The notes: a model not told the origin generated them from the letters alone. A stretch of DNA of 51,408 nucleotides from Natrinema mahii (GCA_000690595.2 JHUT02000011.1:1-51408); one strand, 5' to 3'. Counted from the first letter of the stretch, positions 1 through 9,470 are shown. Numbers and translations are program-made.

Positions 1-1
1 T

Positions 2-91
2 GCAGAACTAGACAGTGCCGGGTACACAATAAGTGTGTGGGGCATAATAAATAGTATTTCATATATGATTGTTTATAGTAATGCCTCATGA
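2..91 (+). CDS. C-terminal end of an unidentified protein (5' cut by window edge)
   Basis: An open frame enters from the left edge and ends at a TGA at 89-91. It encodes about 29 residues, beginning AELDSAGYTISVWG and then a hydrophobic stretch rich in Ile, Ser and Tyr that could be a terminal membrane segment. The other two forward frames hit stops sooner. The base composition is AT-rich like the gene that follows. There is too little sequence to name a family, and a chance open frame is possible. Confidence 0.35.
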   Translation, partial: AELDSAGYTISVWGIINSISYMIVYSNAS

Positions 92-106
92 GTGGCTCTA
101 GAAAAA

Positions 107-112
107 TTTATA
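107..112 (+). promoter_or_regulatory. TATA box of the AT-rich GIDE gene
   Basis: TTTATA lies about 31-36 bases upstream of the ATG at 143. With the usual archaeal spacing of about 25 bases, transcription would begin around 133-138 and give an almost leaderless mRNA. This also argues against translation from the TTG at 131. Confidence 0.5.
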
Positions 113-142
113 CTGAGGTAGATTAGAGTTTTGAATCAAAAT

Positions 143-955
143 ATGTTAGAAAAAGTACTATCGGTCTTTCTCATTATTGTATTTATCCCGTCTTTTTTTG
201 GATTCGCAGTTTATATGTGTTATCTTGGTAGTCAGGATATTATTAAATTCTATACAATTACTTGCACTGACACCCATTCGATTGGTAGTATTTCTCAACA
301 GGACAGCACGATTGAAGTAGAGGGAAACGCGGTTCCAAACGATGAACATGGAACGGTAACCGGATTATTCACCGAAACTGATTGCCTCGCGTATACATAT
401 AGCGCTCAGGGAGCGCTTGGATCCGGTCCTGACGACGCACCGCAATCCGACGACGGGAGATTCGATGTTCTCGATGAAGGATCAGAGTATACAAAATTCT
501 ACGTCGAAGATGAAACGGGACAGATTCTCGTGGATCCGGCTGGTGCGAAGTTTGAATTCACACCCGAGATGTACTATAACGCACCGTTGAGTGATACTCC
601 AGAACCGGTTAAGGAATACATGCAGCGGAATCCGTCCACTAAACCGCCAGACATCGTGATTCATCCCATAGTATCGCACATACTTAAGAATCACAATCGA
701 TTCGTTGAACGACGACTCAATATCGGTGATACAGTTTATATTACGGGTGAGAAACAACAACCTGCTAGATGGGATACCGACGAACCCGTCATCAGTGACG
801 GATCGTCCGAATCGGAATTCGTCATTTACGACAGGCCAAAGCGGCGGACTGCGTACCGATACGGAATATACGGTCTCGGAAAGATAGTTGCGGGTAGTAT
901 CTTAGCCATACTGATGATAATTCTACTGTACGACAATATTCAGTACCTCTTCTAG
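143..955 (+). CDS. GIDE/BAM-domain membrane protein, AT-rich copy
   Basis: This is a 270-residue protein with one hydrophobic segment at each end (about residues 5-27 and 247-268) and a soluble domain between them. The domain has the pattern of the GIDE/BAM family: IEVEGNAVP, then a Cys-Leu-Ala-Tyr strand, then a FYVEDETGQILVDP segment, then RRLNIGDTVYITG. In the eukaryotic relative MULAN this domain sits between two membrane helices and is followed by a RING domain; no RING is present here. The ATG at 143 is chosen over the upstream TTG at 131 because it matches the start of the paralogue at 2870 residue for residue and gives the same length. A TATA-like TTTATA at 107-112 predicts a very short leader. 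The copy is far more AT-rich than its paralogue. Function is unknown. Confidence 0.8.
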   Translation: MLEKVLSVFLIIVFIPSFFGFAVYMCYLGSQDIIKFYTITCTDTHSIGSISQQDSTIEVEGNAVPNDEHGTVTGLFTETDCLAYTYSAQGALGSGPDDAPQSDDGRFDVLDEGSEYTKFYVEDETGQILVDPAGAKFEFTPEMYYNAPLSDTPEPVKEYMQRNPSTKPPDIVIHPIVSHILKNHNRFVERRLNIGDTVYITGEKQQPARWDTDEPVISDGSSESEFVIYDRPKRRTAYRYGIYGLGKIVAGSILAILMIILLYDNIQYLF

Positions 956-1342
956 TAAGAAATGTTTATAACTAATCTATTAACTCGACCCATATAGATT
1001 CAATATTCTTTATCCGGACTGATTTATTATTAAATATTATTTGATTAATTGGATTTTGATCTACCTCATATATGTAGCGACCGAGCCTGTTCATAGCCAG
1101 TAGCAGCATCTGGTTGTGAGTACAATTTACGGGTTGACTGGGACGTGATCTGTTATTGACTACGATCTGTTTCTCCGAACAGCGGTATGGAATGCCACCA
1201 ACAGCTTTTAATCTATTTGAAACTACCGCAACCACGATAGCAGGTATCGTTTTACACGTCGGGAACGCCTTGGTCAGGTTGGAGGCGCTGGTGACCGCGA
1301 GCGACCTGCTCGACTCGCAGTGAATTCGTCAGGGATCGACGG
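956..1342. other. AT-rich to GC-rich junction without a convincing gene
   Basis: This stretch separates the AT-rich GIDE gene from the stop of the aldolase. It is AT-rich to about 1250 and then switches to ordinary high GC. The only recognisable content is a shortened copy (about 1201-1264) of the start of the thrS leader region near 3807-3870. Short open frames occur on both strands but have no family features. Confidence 0.6.
1201..1264 (+). repeat. Diverged copy of the thrS-leader promoter element (copy 1)
   Basis: This segment aligns by eye with 3807-3870. Both contain GCTTTTA, then GA(A/G)ACTAC, then CCACGAT(A/G), then AGGT, then GTTTTACACG(T/C)CGGG. A length difference of one base near the middle breaks any shared reading frame, so the similarity is at the DNA or RNA level. 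Similarity stops at about 1264, and the downstream arm of the thrS leader hairpin is missing here. Because each copy lies downstream of a GIDE gene, one duplication probably copied gene and leader start together. Confidence 0.6.
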
Positions 1343-1984
1343 CTACTGCCCGTAGGACTCGAACTGCTCGAGGACCGTCTCGAGTTGCGCGTCCGAGAGC
1401 GTCGTCGGCTCGAGGCCGGCCGCGCGGCTCTGGAGGTACAGGCGCGCGAGGCTCTCGACGTGATGCGTGTTTTCGAGCGCGGTCTCTATGTCCGACGCCG
1501 TGACGACGAGGCCGTGGTTTTCGACGAGCGTCGCGGTCGCCTCGGCCTCGGCCATCGCCCGGACGATGTTCGCTGCGAGGTCGTCGGTCCCGTAGGGCGC
1601 GTACTCGGCGACGGGGACGCGCTTGCCGACGGCGACGATCATGTAGTGGATCGGCGGCAGCGGCTCGCGGGCGACGGCCAGCGTCGTCGCCCACGGCGAG
1701 TGGGTGTGGACGATCGCGCCGACGTCCTCGCGCCGGTAGATCGCGGCGTGCATCGGCACCTCGCTGCTCGGGGCCATCGCGCCGTTGCGCTGTTCGCCGT
1801 CGGACCCGACGACCGGGACGTCCTCGACGCCGAAACCATCGTAGGGGACGCCGGTTGGCGTGATCGCGAAGGCGTCGCCGCGCTCGCCGTCACGAACGCT
1901 CAAATTGCCCGTTCGCCCGGGCGTCAGTTCCGCGAGTTCCGGTGCGGACTCGACCACTGCCCGGCGTTCGGGCTCGAGGATCAC
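1343..1984 (-). CDS. Class II aldolase/adducin family protein (fuculose-phosphate aldolase-like)
   Basis: This 213-residue protein has the full length of a class II aldolase. Visible active-site features are [11 protein letters not shown] with the catalytic glutamate at about residue 75, VHTHS with two zinc-ligand histidines at about 93 and 95, and VENHG with the third at about 157. Members cleave small sugar phosphates such as L-fuculose 1-phosphate to dihydroxyacetone phosphate and an aldehyde; the substrate here cannot be read from sequence. Its GTG start overlaps the stop of the upstream HAD gene by four bases (GTGA), so the two are translationally coupled. The pairing suggests a sugar-phosphate salvage or detoxification pair, which is inference. 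Confidence 0.85.
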   Translation of the reverse strand: MILEPERRAVVESAPELAELTPGRTGNLSVRDGERGDAFAITPTGVPYDGFGVEDVPVVGSDGEQRNGAMAPSSEVPMHAAIYRREDVGAIVHTHSPWATTLAVAREPLPPIHYMIVAVGKRVPVAEYAPYGTDDLAANIVRAMAEAEATATLVENHGLVVTASDIETALENTHHVESLARLYLQSRAAGLEPTTLSDAQLETVLEQFESYGQ

Positions 1985-2691
1985 AGCACCACCTCCGGCA
2001 GGGCCGCGACCGAATCGATCCGGTGGTCCGGTTCCCGGTCGCCCTCGAGCGGCCCGTCGGGGTCGTCACCGTCGGCGCTGAACAGCACCGTCTCGAGGCC
2101 GACCGCGTTGGCCCCGACGATATCGGCCTCGACGTTGTCTCCCACCATCACCGCCTCAGACGGACGCCGATCGAGGCGCGACAGCGCCAGGGTGAACATA
2201 ACCGAGCCGGGTTTCTCGCGGCCCGTCTCCTCGGAGGTTACCACCAGGTCGAGATCGTCACCGAGCCCCACCGCCTCGAGTTTCTCGAGCTGGGTTCGCG
2301 CCGTGAAGTTCGTGACGACTCCGACATCGATCCCTCGGTCTCGCAACGATTCGAGGGTCGCCTCGACGTCCGGCACGAGTTCCATCGCGTCGATATACGC
2401 CCTCCAGTAGGCCTCGCCGAGCGCGAGCGCCTCGGTCGGCTTCGGTCGGCCGGTGTGGCGCTCGAGCGCGCGTTTGAAGTAGAGGTACCGATCGTGAGAT
2501 GCCGCCGTGCCAGGCACTTCACGCTTTATCGCCCGCCGCCCCGTCTGATAGAACGCCTCGAACGCCTTGCGACCGAAGTCGTAGCCCAGTTCTCGCGCGC
2601 TCTCTCGAGCGGCGTTTTTTCCCGCTCGATTACACGGCGCGTAGGGATAGAACGTGTTGTCGAAGTCGAAAAGGACGGCCTTGGCGCGCAT
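1981..2691 (-). CDS. HAD-superfamily phosphatase (pyrimidine 5'-nucleotidase-like)
   Basis: This 236-residue HAD hydrolase has all the catalytic motifs. Motif I is FDFDNT with the nucleophile Asp9 and acid-base Asp11. Motif II is VVTNF, motif III is the lysine of GREKP, and motif IV is MVGDN with a further Asp. The DNTFYP form of motif I resembles the pyrimidine 5'-nucleotidase (Sdt1-like) subgroup, with a helical cap between motifs I and II. It is the first gene of a two-gene operon, and its stop overlaps the aldolase start by four bases. The likely role is removal of phosphate from a small metabolite feeding or following the aldolase step; the substrate is unknown. Confidence 0.85.
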   Translation of the reverse strand: MRAKAVLFDFDNTFYPYAPCNRAGKNAARESARELGYDFGRKAFEAFYQTGRRAIKREVPGTAASHDRYLYFKRALERHTGRPKPTEALALGEAYWRAYIDAMELVPDVEATLESLRDRGIDVGVVTNFTARTQLEKLEAVGLGDDLDLVVTSEETGREKPGSVMFTLALSRLDRRPSEAVMVGDNVEADIVGANAVGLETVLFSADGDDPDGPLEGDREPDHRIDSVAALPEVVL

Positions 2692-2869
2692 ATCCCATCG
2701 TCAATGGGGAGAGAAAAACGAGTACCGGTACCTGATACTCTTTCGAAGCGATTCGGAGGAATTACTGTGCCACCACGGTGTGTCAGTACTGAAACCGTAC
2801 CATCGCTCTCGATAGAAGCACTACTATTTATATTATCCAAATTTAGATAATATAACAACACATCGGACG

Positions 2870-3682
2870 ATGGCTGAGATCGTAGTAGTCCTCTTTCTGA
2901 TTATTGTATTCATTCCCGCATTTTTGGCCTTTGCAGTCTATCTCTGCTACCTCGGCGGGCGTGATCTGCAAACGTTTTGGACGATCGTTACCACTACTCC
3001 TCAATCCATCGACGAAATTACCGCCCAAAGCGGACCGATCGAAGTGGAAGGGACGGCGATTCCATCGGACGAACACGGAACCGTTACCGGGCTTTTCACC
3101 GAAACGGACTGTCTCGTATACACATACAGCGCGCAGGGGAGGCCGGGTTCGGGTCCGGACGACGCGCGGCGGTCGGATGACGGGAAATTCGACATACTCG
3201 ACGAGGGGACGGAGTACACGAAATTCTACGTCGAAGACGAAACGGGACGGGTACTCGTCGATCCGGCCGGTGCGACGTTCGAATTAACGCCGGAATCGTA
3301 CTACAACGCGCCGCTGAGCGATACCCCGACGCCGGTCAAGGAGTACATGCAACGGCATCCGGAAACACGACCGCCGGACACGCTGATCCATCCCGTAATA
3401 TCGCATTTCCTACGGAACCACAATCGATTCGTCGAACGCCGACTGGATATCGGCGACACGGTCTACGTTACAGGCTACAAGCGGACCGATACCGGGTGGG
3501 GGACTGATGAGATAATCGTCGATACCGGACCGAATGAATCCGAATTTGTCATCTACGACAGATCGAAACGATGGACCGCGATCGAGTACGGCATATACGG
3601 GCTTGGAAAAGTGATCGCGAGCCTCATTTTGGCCATAATGATGTTGGTTCTTCTCCATGAAAACCTCCAGTATCTCCTCTGA
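2870..3682 (+). CDS. GIDE/BAM-domain membrane protein, GC-rich copy
   Basis: This 270-residue protein is a paralogue of the product at 143-955 and aligns with it without obvious gaps. It has an N-terminal membrane helix (about 5-27), the GIDE/BAM domain (IEVEGTAIP, TDCLVYTY, FYVEDETGRVLVDP, RRLDIGDTVYVTG) and a C-terminal membrane helix (about 247-268). There is no RING. Base composition is close to the local average, so this is the more likely resident copy. The start is supported by the match to the other copy and by an AT-rich TATA-like stretch at about 2825-2850. The divergently arranged HAD-aldolase operon lies between the two copies. The biochemical role is unknown; the family fold suggests a membrane-tethered binding domain. 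Confidence 0.82.
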   Translation: MAEIVVVLFLIIVFIPAFLAFAVYLCYLGGRDLQTFWTIVTTTPQSIDEITAQSGPIEVEGTAIPSDEHGTVTGLFTETDCLVYTYSAQGRPGSGPDDARRSDDGKFDILDEGTEYTKFYVEDETGRVLVDPAGATFELTPESYYNAPLSDTPTPVKEYMQRHPETRPPDTLIHPVISHFLRNHNRFVERRLDIGDTVYVTGYKRTDTGWGTDEIIVDTGPNESEFVIYDRSKRWTAIEYGIYGLGKVIASLILAIMMLVLLHENLQYLL

Positions 3683-4010
3683 GACGGTGACGTGCTACCG
3701 TCCTCTTCGAATTGAAGTCCGGTTTCGTTACTCACCACACGACCTGCTCGGTCCCCGTCGTACCGCCACGCGTTGGATTCGAACGACCCCGTCGCACACC
3801 ATCACAACGCTTTTACCCCACTCGAGACTACGCGTAGCCACGATGGTAGGTGTCCGTTTTACACGCCGGGCTCATGCCCGCTTCTAACTCACACCTACCG
3901 TTTGTTGTGTCGGCCGTGATCGACCGACAGACGGTGGGATCGGCTCGCCCGTCGACGGACACGCCACCGGCGTTTTCCACGCAGTTACAACACCCACACC
4001 AGCTACACCC
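3683..4010 (+). promoter_or_regulatory. Intergenic region and likely long leader of thrS
   Basis: No gene is seen between the GIDE gene and thrS. The best TATA-like element is CTTTTACC at 3810-3817, which places the RNA start near 3840 and gives a leader of about 170 bases, long for haloarchaea. No good TATA box lies closer to the thrS ATG. The 5' end of this leader can fold as described for 3842-3902. The last 24 bases before the ATG are an in-frame run coding mostly Thr and Pro, but no start codon precedes it, so translation of it is unlikely. Confidence 0.45.
3842..3902 (+). promoter_or_regulatory. Hairpin at the 5' end of the thrS leader
   Basis: GGTAGGTGT at 3845-3853 is perfectly complementary to ACACCTACC at 3891-3899, and wobble and A-T pairs extend the stem by two more. 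Inside it, CGGGC (3867-3871), a TCAT loop and GCCCG (3876-3880) form a second stem. A competing short pairing, GTGT at 3850-3853 with ACAC at 3861-3864, would break the outer stem. Mutually exclusive pairings in the leader of an aminoacyl-tRNA synthetase gene suggest control by RNA structure, but no mechanism is shown by sequence alone. Confidence 0.45.
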
Positions 4011-5963
<1,953 letters not shown>

Positions 5964-6123
5964 CGTCCTCGACGACCGCATCGTTTCGGACCGACTCGGT
6001 TTTTCCCGCCGATCGACGGCCGGCGTCTCTCCGCCGCAGGCTCGGAACAGCTCCACGTTCGTGCCGGTTTCGCGATTCGATGCCGATCGTAATACCCATA
6101 GTTGCGGAATCGTGCATATCTGT

Positions 6124-6864
6124 ATGAACAGAGCCGAGAAAGCAGCCCTCCAGCTGCGGGCCGTCGACGTGTTGCGAATGTTGAAAGAGACCCGGACCTA
6201 CGACGAACTCGCCGAGACGACCGGGCTTCCGGCGGGCGATCTCAATCGGTACGTCAACGGGCACGTCCTCCCCGGGACCGACCGCGCGCGCGAGGTCGTC
6301 GAGGAGTTGGGTCGAGAGGCGCTGGCGGCGGAACTCGATGCACGAATCGCCGTCGACGACGAGGGGTACGTCGACAACAGCGCGACCGTCTTCGACCAGC
6401 CCTTCCTCGATCTGGCCGCGCCCGTCGTGGCCAACGGGTTCGACTTCGATCGGCCGGACGTGGTTCTCACCGCCGCGACCGACGGGATCACGCTCGCGGC
6501 GGCGCTCGCGAGCTACTACGGCGTCCGCTGTGCCTACGCGAAAAAGAGCAAGGAGACCGCCGTCGAGGAGTTCATCGAGGCCCGCCAGCGCCTGCAGTCG
6601 GGGATCGAACTCACCTACTACCTGCCCGCCTCGGCCATCGATCCCGACGAGTCGGTGCTGGTCGTCGACGACCTCATCCGCTCGGGCGAGACGCAGGAAC
6701 TCCTCTTGGACATCGCCCACACCGCCGAAGCCGACGTCGCCGGCGTCTTCGCGCTCATCGCCGCCGGCGAGGACGGTATCGAACGCGCCCGCGATCGGAC
6801 CGACGCACCGGTCGGTGCGCTCACGAGCGTCGCCCCGACGACGGACCGAGTAACGAGCGACTGA
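6124..6864 (+). CDS. gfcR: GfcR/PyrE-like transcription regulator with phosphoribosyltransferase fold
   Basis: This 246-residue protein joins an N-terminal helix-turn-helix (about 16-45, around the words YDELAETTGLPAGDLNRYV) to a phosphoribosyltransferase-type domain. The PRPP-binding loop reads VLVVDDLIRSGET. In Haloferax this family (formerly annotated as an orotate or adenine phosphoribosyltransferase) is the activator GfcR of glucose and fructose breakdown genes. The ATG at 6124 is chosen because the family begins close to the HTH and because an AT-rich element near 6087-6100 would give a nearly leaderless transcript; the upstream GTG at 6061 would add 21 atypical residues. It is probably monocistronic. 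Confidence 0.85.
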   Translation: MNRAEKAALQLRAVDVLRMLKETRTYDELAETTGLPAGDLNRYVNGHVLPGTDRAREVVEELGREALAAELDARIAVDDEGYVDNSATVFDQPFLDLAAPVVANGFDFDRPDVVLTAATDGITLAAALASYYGVRCAYAKKSKETAVEEFIEARQRLQSGIELTYYLPASAIDPDESVLVVDDLIRSGETQELLLDIAHTAEADVAGVFALIAAGEDGIERARDRTDAPVGALTSVAPTTDRVTSD

Positions 6865-6984
6865 CCGCCCGCACTGCGTTTCGTCCGTCGACGGAACGAA
6901 CGCGCAGTGTCCCTGATCGGAAACGAGGAACCGTTGCTTTCGACGCCGCGTTCGCCAAAACTCCTTGAGGAATCGCCCGAGGGG

Positions 6985-7013
6985 AACCGTGTGAACGGTT
7001 GGCACATTATTAA
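6985..7013 (+). promoter_or_regulatory. Promoter and possible operator of mamA
   Basis: ATTATTAA at 7006-7013 is a TATA-like element upstream of the mamA ATG (7058). Just before it, AACCGT (6985-6990) and ACGGTT (6995-7000) form a six-base inverted repeat with a four-base spacer, a plausible activator or repressor site. The site is short and could be coincidental. Confidence 0.3.
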
Positions 7014-7057
7014 TCATTAGGTTTATGGTGGTCCCCCCAGTTTGTGGTGGTACGCAC

Positions 7058-7504
7058 ATGACCGAGACAGTCATCCTCGGCGTGATCGGCTCCGACGCTC
7101 ACGTCGTCGGGATTACCATCCTTGAACAGGCGCTGGAGGCAGCCGGATTCGACGTCGTCAACCTGGGCGTCCAGAGTTCCCAAGAGGAGTTCGTCGAAGC
7201 CGCGTCCGCCAACGATGCCGAGGCTGTACTCGTCTCGTCGCTCTACGGCCACGCCAAACAGGACTGCGAGGGCTTCCACCAGCGAATCGCCGAGTCCGAC
7301 CTCGACGTCACGACCTACATCGGCGGCAACCTCGCCGTCGGCCAGGACGACTTCGAGGAGACCCGCAAGTTCTTCCGCGAGATGGGATTCGATCGGGTCT
7401 TCGATTCCGAGACCGACCCCGAGGAGGCCATCGATGCGCTGATGGCCGATCTGGATATGCGCTCGACCGAGAGCGAACAGGAAAGTCAGACCGTCTCGGC
7501 GTAA
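7058..7504 (+). CDS. mamA: Methylaspartate mutase, B12-binding small subunit
   Basis: This 148-residue protein is the cobalamin-binding sigma subunit of glutamate mutase. The DxHxxG motif that carries the lower axial histidine is seen as DAHVVG at about residues 13-18, followed by the SSLYGH and GGNLAVG segments typical of the family. In haloarchaea the enzyme rearranges glutamate to methylaspartate in the methylaspartate cycle of acetate assimilation. The ATG at 7058 gives the standard N-terminus MTETVILG; an earlier in-frame ATG at 7025 would add 11 unlike residues. The large catalytic subunit and other cycle genes, which are adjacent in several haloarchaea, are not found in this window. 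Confidence 0.9.
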   Translation: MTETVILGVIGSDAHVVGITILEQALEAAGFDVVNLGVQSSQEEFVEAASANDAEAVLVSSLYGHAKQDCEGFHQRIAESDLDVTTYIGGNLAVGQDDFEETRKFFREMGFDRVFDSETDPEEAIDALMADLDMRSTESEQESQTVSA

Positions 7505-7615
7505 GCCGCCCGATCACGTCTTCTCGGTTACCGCTCTCGTAACCACTGCGCCGGTGCTATCGTTCGGTAGCGACTGCCGTTCGATCGGTTCACCTCGAGC
7601 GAGTCGCGACCGCAA

Positions 7616-8050
7616 TCAGCGGACGATCGTCACCGGAACCGGCGACCGCCGAGCGACCGTCTCGGCGACGCTCCCGAGTAAAATGCGGCTCGCGCCGGTC
7701 CGACCGTGACTCCCAATCACGATGTGGTCCATGTCGTGTTCGGCCGCGTAATCCACGATCGTCCGCGAGACGCCGCCGACGACGTGGTCCGTCTCGATCT
7801 CGATCCCGTGGTCGGCGGCCTGCTCTCGCGCCGTCTCGAGGATGTTTTCGGCCCGTTCCTCGTGATGGTCCTGTATCTCATCGTAGTTGGCCATCGCGGT
7901 CCCCTCCACGCCGGTCACGGCGTAGAAGTCGCCCGGATCGAGGACGTGAAGTCCGGTGATCGTCGCATCGGGATACTCGCGACAGGCGAACTCGAGGGCT
8001 TCCGTCGATTGGTTCGAGTCGTCGACCGCCACGAGGACGTTGTCTGCCAT
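7616..8050 (-). CDS. Universal stress protein UspA family
   Basis: This 144-residue single-domain Usp begins VLVAVDDS and ends with the ATP-binding pattern GSHGRTGASRILLGSVAE (G-2x-G-9x-G-S/T), so it belongs to the ATP-binding group. Members are small cytoplasmic dimers induced by stress, with varied partners. It is transcribed alone on the minus strand, between mamA (convergent) and rpl15e (same strand). The precise role is unknown. Confidence 0.9.
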   Translation of the reverse strand: MADNVLVAVDDSNQSTEALEFACREYPDATITGLHVLDPGDFYAVTGVEGTAMANYDEIQDHHEERAENILETAREQAADHGIEIETDHVVGGVSRTIVDYAAEHDMDHIVIGSHGRTGASRILLGSVAETVARRSPVPVTIVR

Positions 8051-8263
8051 GCGCGTCGATACATCGGCCTGCCGAATAAGTCCACCCCTGAGTCCGGCGG
8101 GACGGGAGTTGACGCGGCCAGCACCCGTTCGGTCGCTCTCCGCGGGGTTCGAAGACCCGGCTCGCCCCGTCGGCGAGGGCGGACTCGAGCCGACGCGGCA
8201 GTGCGGCCGCTGGCAGCGTCGTTCGCGAAAGAAGCGGTGTGAATCGGCCGTCGTGGCTGCGTG

Positions 8264-8854
8264 TTACTTCGCGCGTCCCTGACCGCCAGTGTTGGAGGGA
8301 CGGACCTTCTCCGCGCCCTTGCCGCGGTTGTTCAGGCCGCGGTTGGCCTTGCCGGCGTTGGTCAGCCCGCGGAACGCGCGGTTGGTGTGGTCGTCGTCGC
8401 AGATCCAGCTGAGGTCGTCGTCGTTCTCGATCGCGGGGTGGTTCGGGTCCACGAGGATCGCTTCGAACCACTTCTGCGAGCCGTCTTCACCGACCCAGTA
8501 GCTGTTGAGAACGCGCAGGTTGGGGTACTTCCGGGAGACCCGTTCCTCGCCGATGCGCTGGATGTTCTTGCGCCGCCCGATGCGGTTGACACCCTGGCGC
8601 TTCGAGCGCCGACCGGCCGTGAACCGTTCCTTCCGGGCGGTCCCTTTGCGGACCGAGACCCGGACCACGATGATGCCCTGCTTGGCCTTGTAGCCGAGTT
8701 CGCGTGCCTTGTCCAGTCGCGTCGGGCGCTCGATGCGCTCGATAGCGCCCTGGTCGCGCCACTCCTGTTTGCGCTGCCACTGCAGCTCCCCGAGCTTGCC
8801 GTCGTCGGGGTCTTTCCATGCGTCCTTGATGTGGGAATAGAAGCTTTCTGCCAT
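8264..8854 (-). CDS. rpl15e: 50S ribosomal protein L15e
   Basis: This 196-residue basic protein is the archaeal/eukaryotic large-subunit protein L15e. It begins with MAESFYSHI and contains YKAKQGIIVVRVSVRKG and the glycine- and lysine-rich end NRGLNNRGKGAEKVRPS. The start at 8854 is preferred to the GTG three codons upstream because the family begins MA(R/E)SFYSHI. It is unusual in having a long leader: the nearest TATA-like elements upstream lie about 250 bases away (see 9111-9133), and the intervening RNA can fold extensively. It is probably monocistronic. Confidence 0.97.
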   Translation of the reverse strand: MAESFYSHIKDAWKDPDDGKLGELQWQRKQEWRDQGAIERIERPTRLDKARELGYKAKQGIIVVRVSVRKGTARKERFTAGRRSKRQGVNRIGRRKNIQRIGEERVSRKYPNLRVLNSYWVGEDGSQKWFEAILVDPNHPAIENDDDLSWICDDDHTNRAFRGLTNAGKANRGLNNRGKGAEKVRPSNTGGQGRAK

Positions 8855-8864
8855 TGTATTCACC

Positions 8865-8970
8865 CGCGGGCGTTTGCTGGTTCAATCCCGACCGGGGCCA
8901 AGCCCCGCGGATCACATCCCGACCTGTGACACGGCGTCGTGCAGGTGCCCGCTGATGCCCGCGAACCAGC
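8865..8970 (-). ncRNA. Structured 5' leader of rpl15e (possible cis-regulatory RNA)
   Basis: On the transcribed strand, GCTGGTTC (8970-8963) and GAACCAGC (8883-8876) form a perfect eight-base stem. It encloses two hairpins. The first is ACCTG-CACG with CGTG and CAGGT between 8946 and 8922. The second is CGGGGC-TTG-GCCCCG at 8907-8893. Together they make a three-way junction. A rival seven-base pairing, CGCGGGC (8963-8957) with GCCCGCG (8871-8865), reaches to 11 bases before the ATG and overlaps the first stem by one base. The layout resembles ribosomal-protein autoregulatory leaders, but no known family is recognised. Confidence 0.5.
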
Positions 8971-9110
8971 GAGTCTACCCACTCTTCCCGGCTCTCGAGT
9001 ATAAGCGCTTCGAACTCCGGGAACGGGCGTCGAAACGGTGATCGTCGCTCGAGAGAGCCTCGCGTCGCCGACCGGTCGCGTGTCGTGTCCGTCGATGTAG
9101 ATCCTAATTT

Positions 9111-9133
9111 GATATATCGGAATTTGATTTATA
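9111..9133 (-). promoter_or_regulatory. Likely promoter of rpl15e
   Basis: On the minus strand this AT-rich patch holds TATAAA (9133-9128) and GATATATC (9118-9111). Either would start RNA near 9088-9105 and give a leader of roughly 235-250 bases. No other AT-rich patch lies between here and the rpl15e start. The same patch could serve plus-strand transcription, but no gene follows on that strand. Confidence 0.45.
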
Positions 9134-9209
9134 GAGTGGCGCGTATCCGAGAAGAACCGCTGACGGCACTGCTCGGCTGGTTACGGCGGACCGTCCGCAG
9201 ACACTCAGG

Positions 9210-9470
9210 CTAGGCCGAACGGCGGTACCACCGCTGTCCGTCATCGAGGGGTTCGAGCGGCCTGAGTCGGTGGCCGTGGTCCGTTTCGGTGACTCCCGTC
9301 TCGACCTCGAAGCCGTCGTCGAGGGGCCGTTCCGGAAGCGATCGATGTGACGTGTCTGCTATCTCGGAGTCGCTCGCTGTTTTGGAGGCTTCTCGCGCCG
9401 GCTGGTGGCCACCCAGTCGGGTCGGAGATCGCTCGAGCCGACGACAACGAAAACAGATCGTTCGGCGGGG
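9210..9470 (-). pseudogene. Possible gene remnant between rpl15e and rio2
   Basis: A minus-strand frame about 85 codons long, ending at 9210-9212, has an acidic, halophile-like C-terminal half (for example DDGFEVETGVTETDHGH, ending GQRWYRRSA). Its N-terminal part carries a CFRC pair. It has no ATG, GTG or TTG start after the preceding in-frame stop, so it cannot be a complete gene as written. It may be the degraded end of a small gene. No family is recognised, and the rest of 8971-9523 shows nothing else except the rpl15e promoter. Confidence 0.2.

Noticed and set aside
972-1235. 87-codon minus-strand frame after the first GIDE gene
   Set aside because: No family features, AT-rich, and it overlaps the repeat shared with the thrS leader.
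1138-1323. Plus-strand frame of about 60 codons with an internal ATG at 1192 (MPPTAFNLFETTATTIAG)
   Set aside because: It runs through the shared repeat, and the matching region near 3807 has a one-base length change that destroys the frame, so the sequence is not conserved as protein.
3984-4010. Thr/Pro-rich in-frame run before the thrS ATG as a leader peptide
   Set aside because: No start codon precedes it in frame with the right spacing, and it would join the synthetase instead of ending in a stop.
8865-8990. tRNA gene with an intron on the minus strand before rpl15e
   Set aside because: The GGTTCGCG and GGGATTGAACC words look tRNA-like, but no cloverleaf with a seven-base acceptor stem, D-arm and anticodon arm can be built; the region folds better as a leader.
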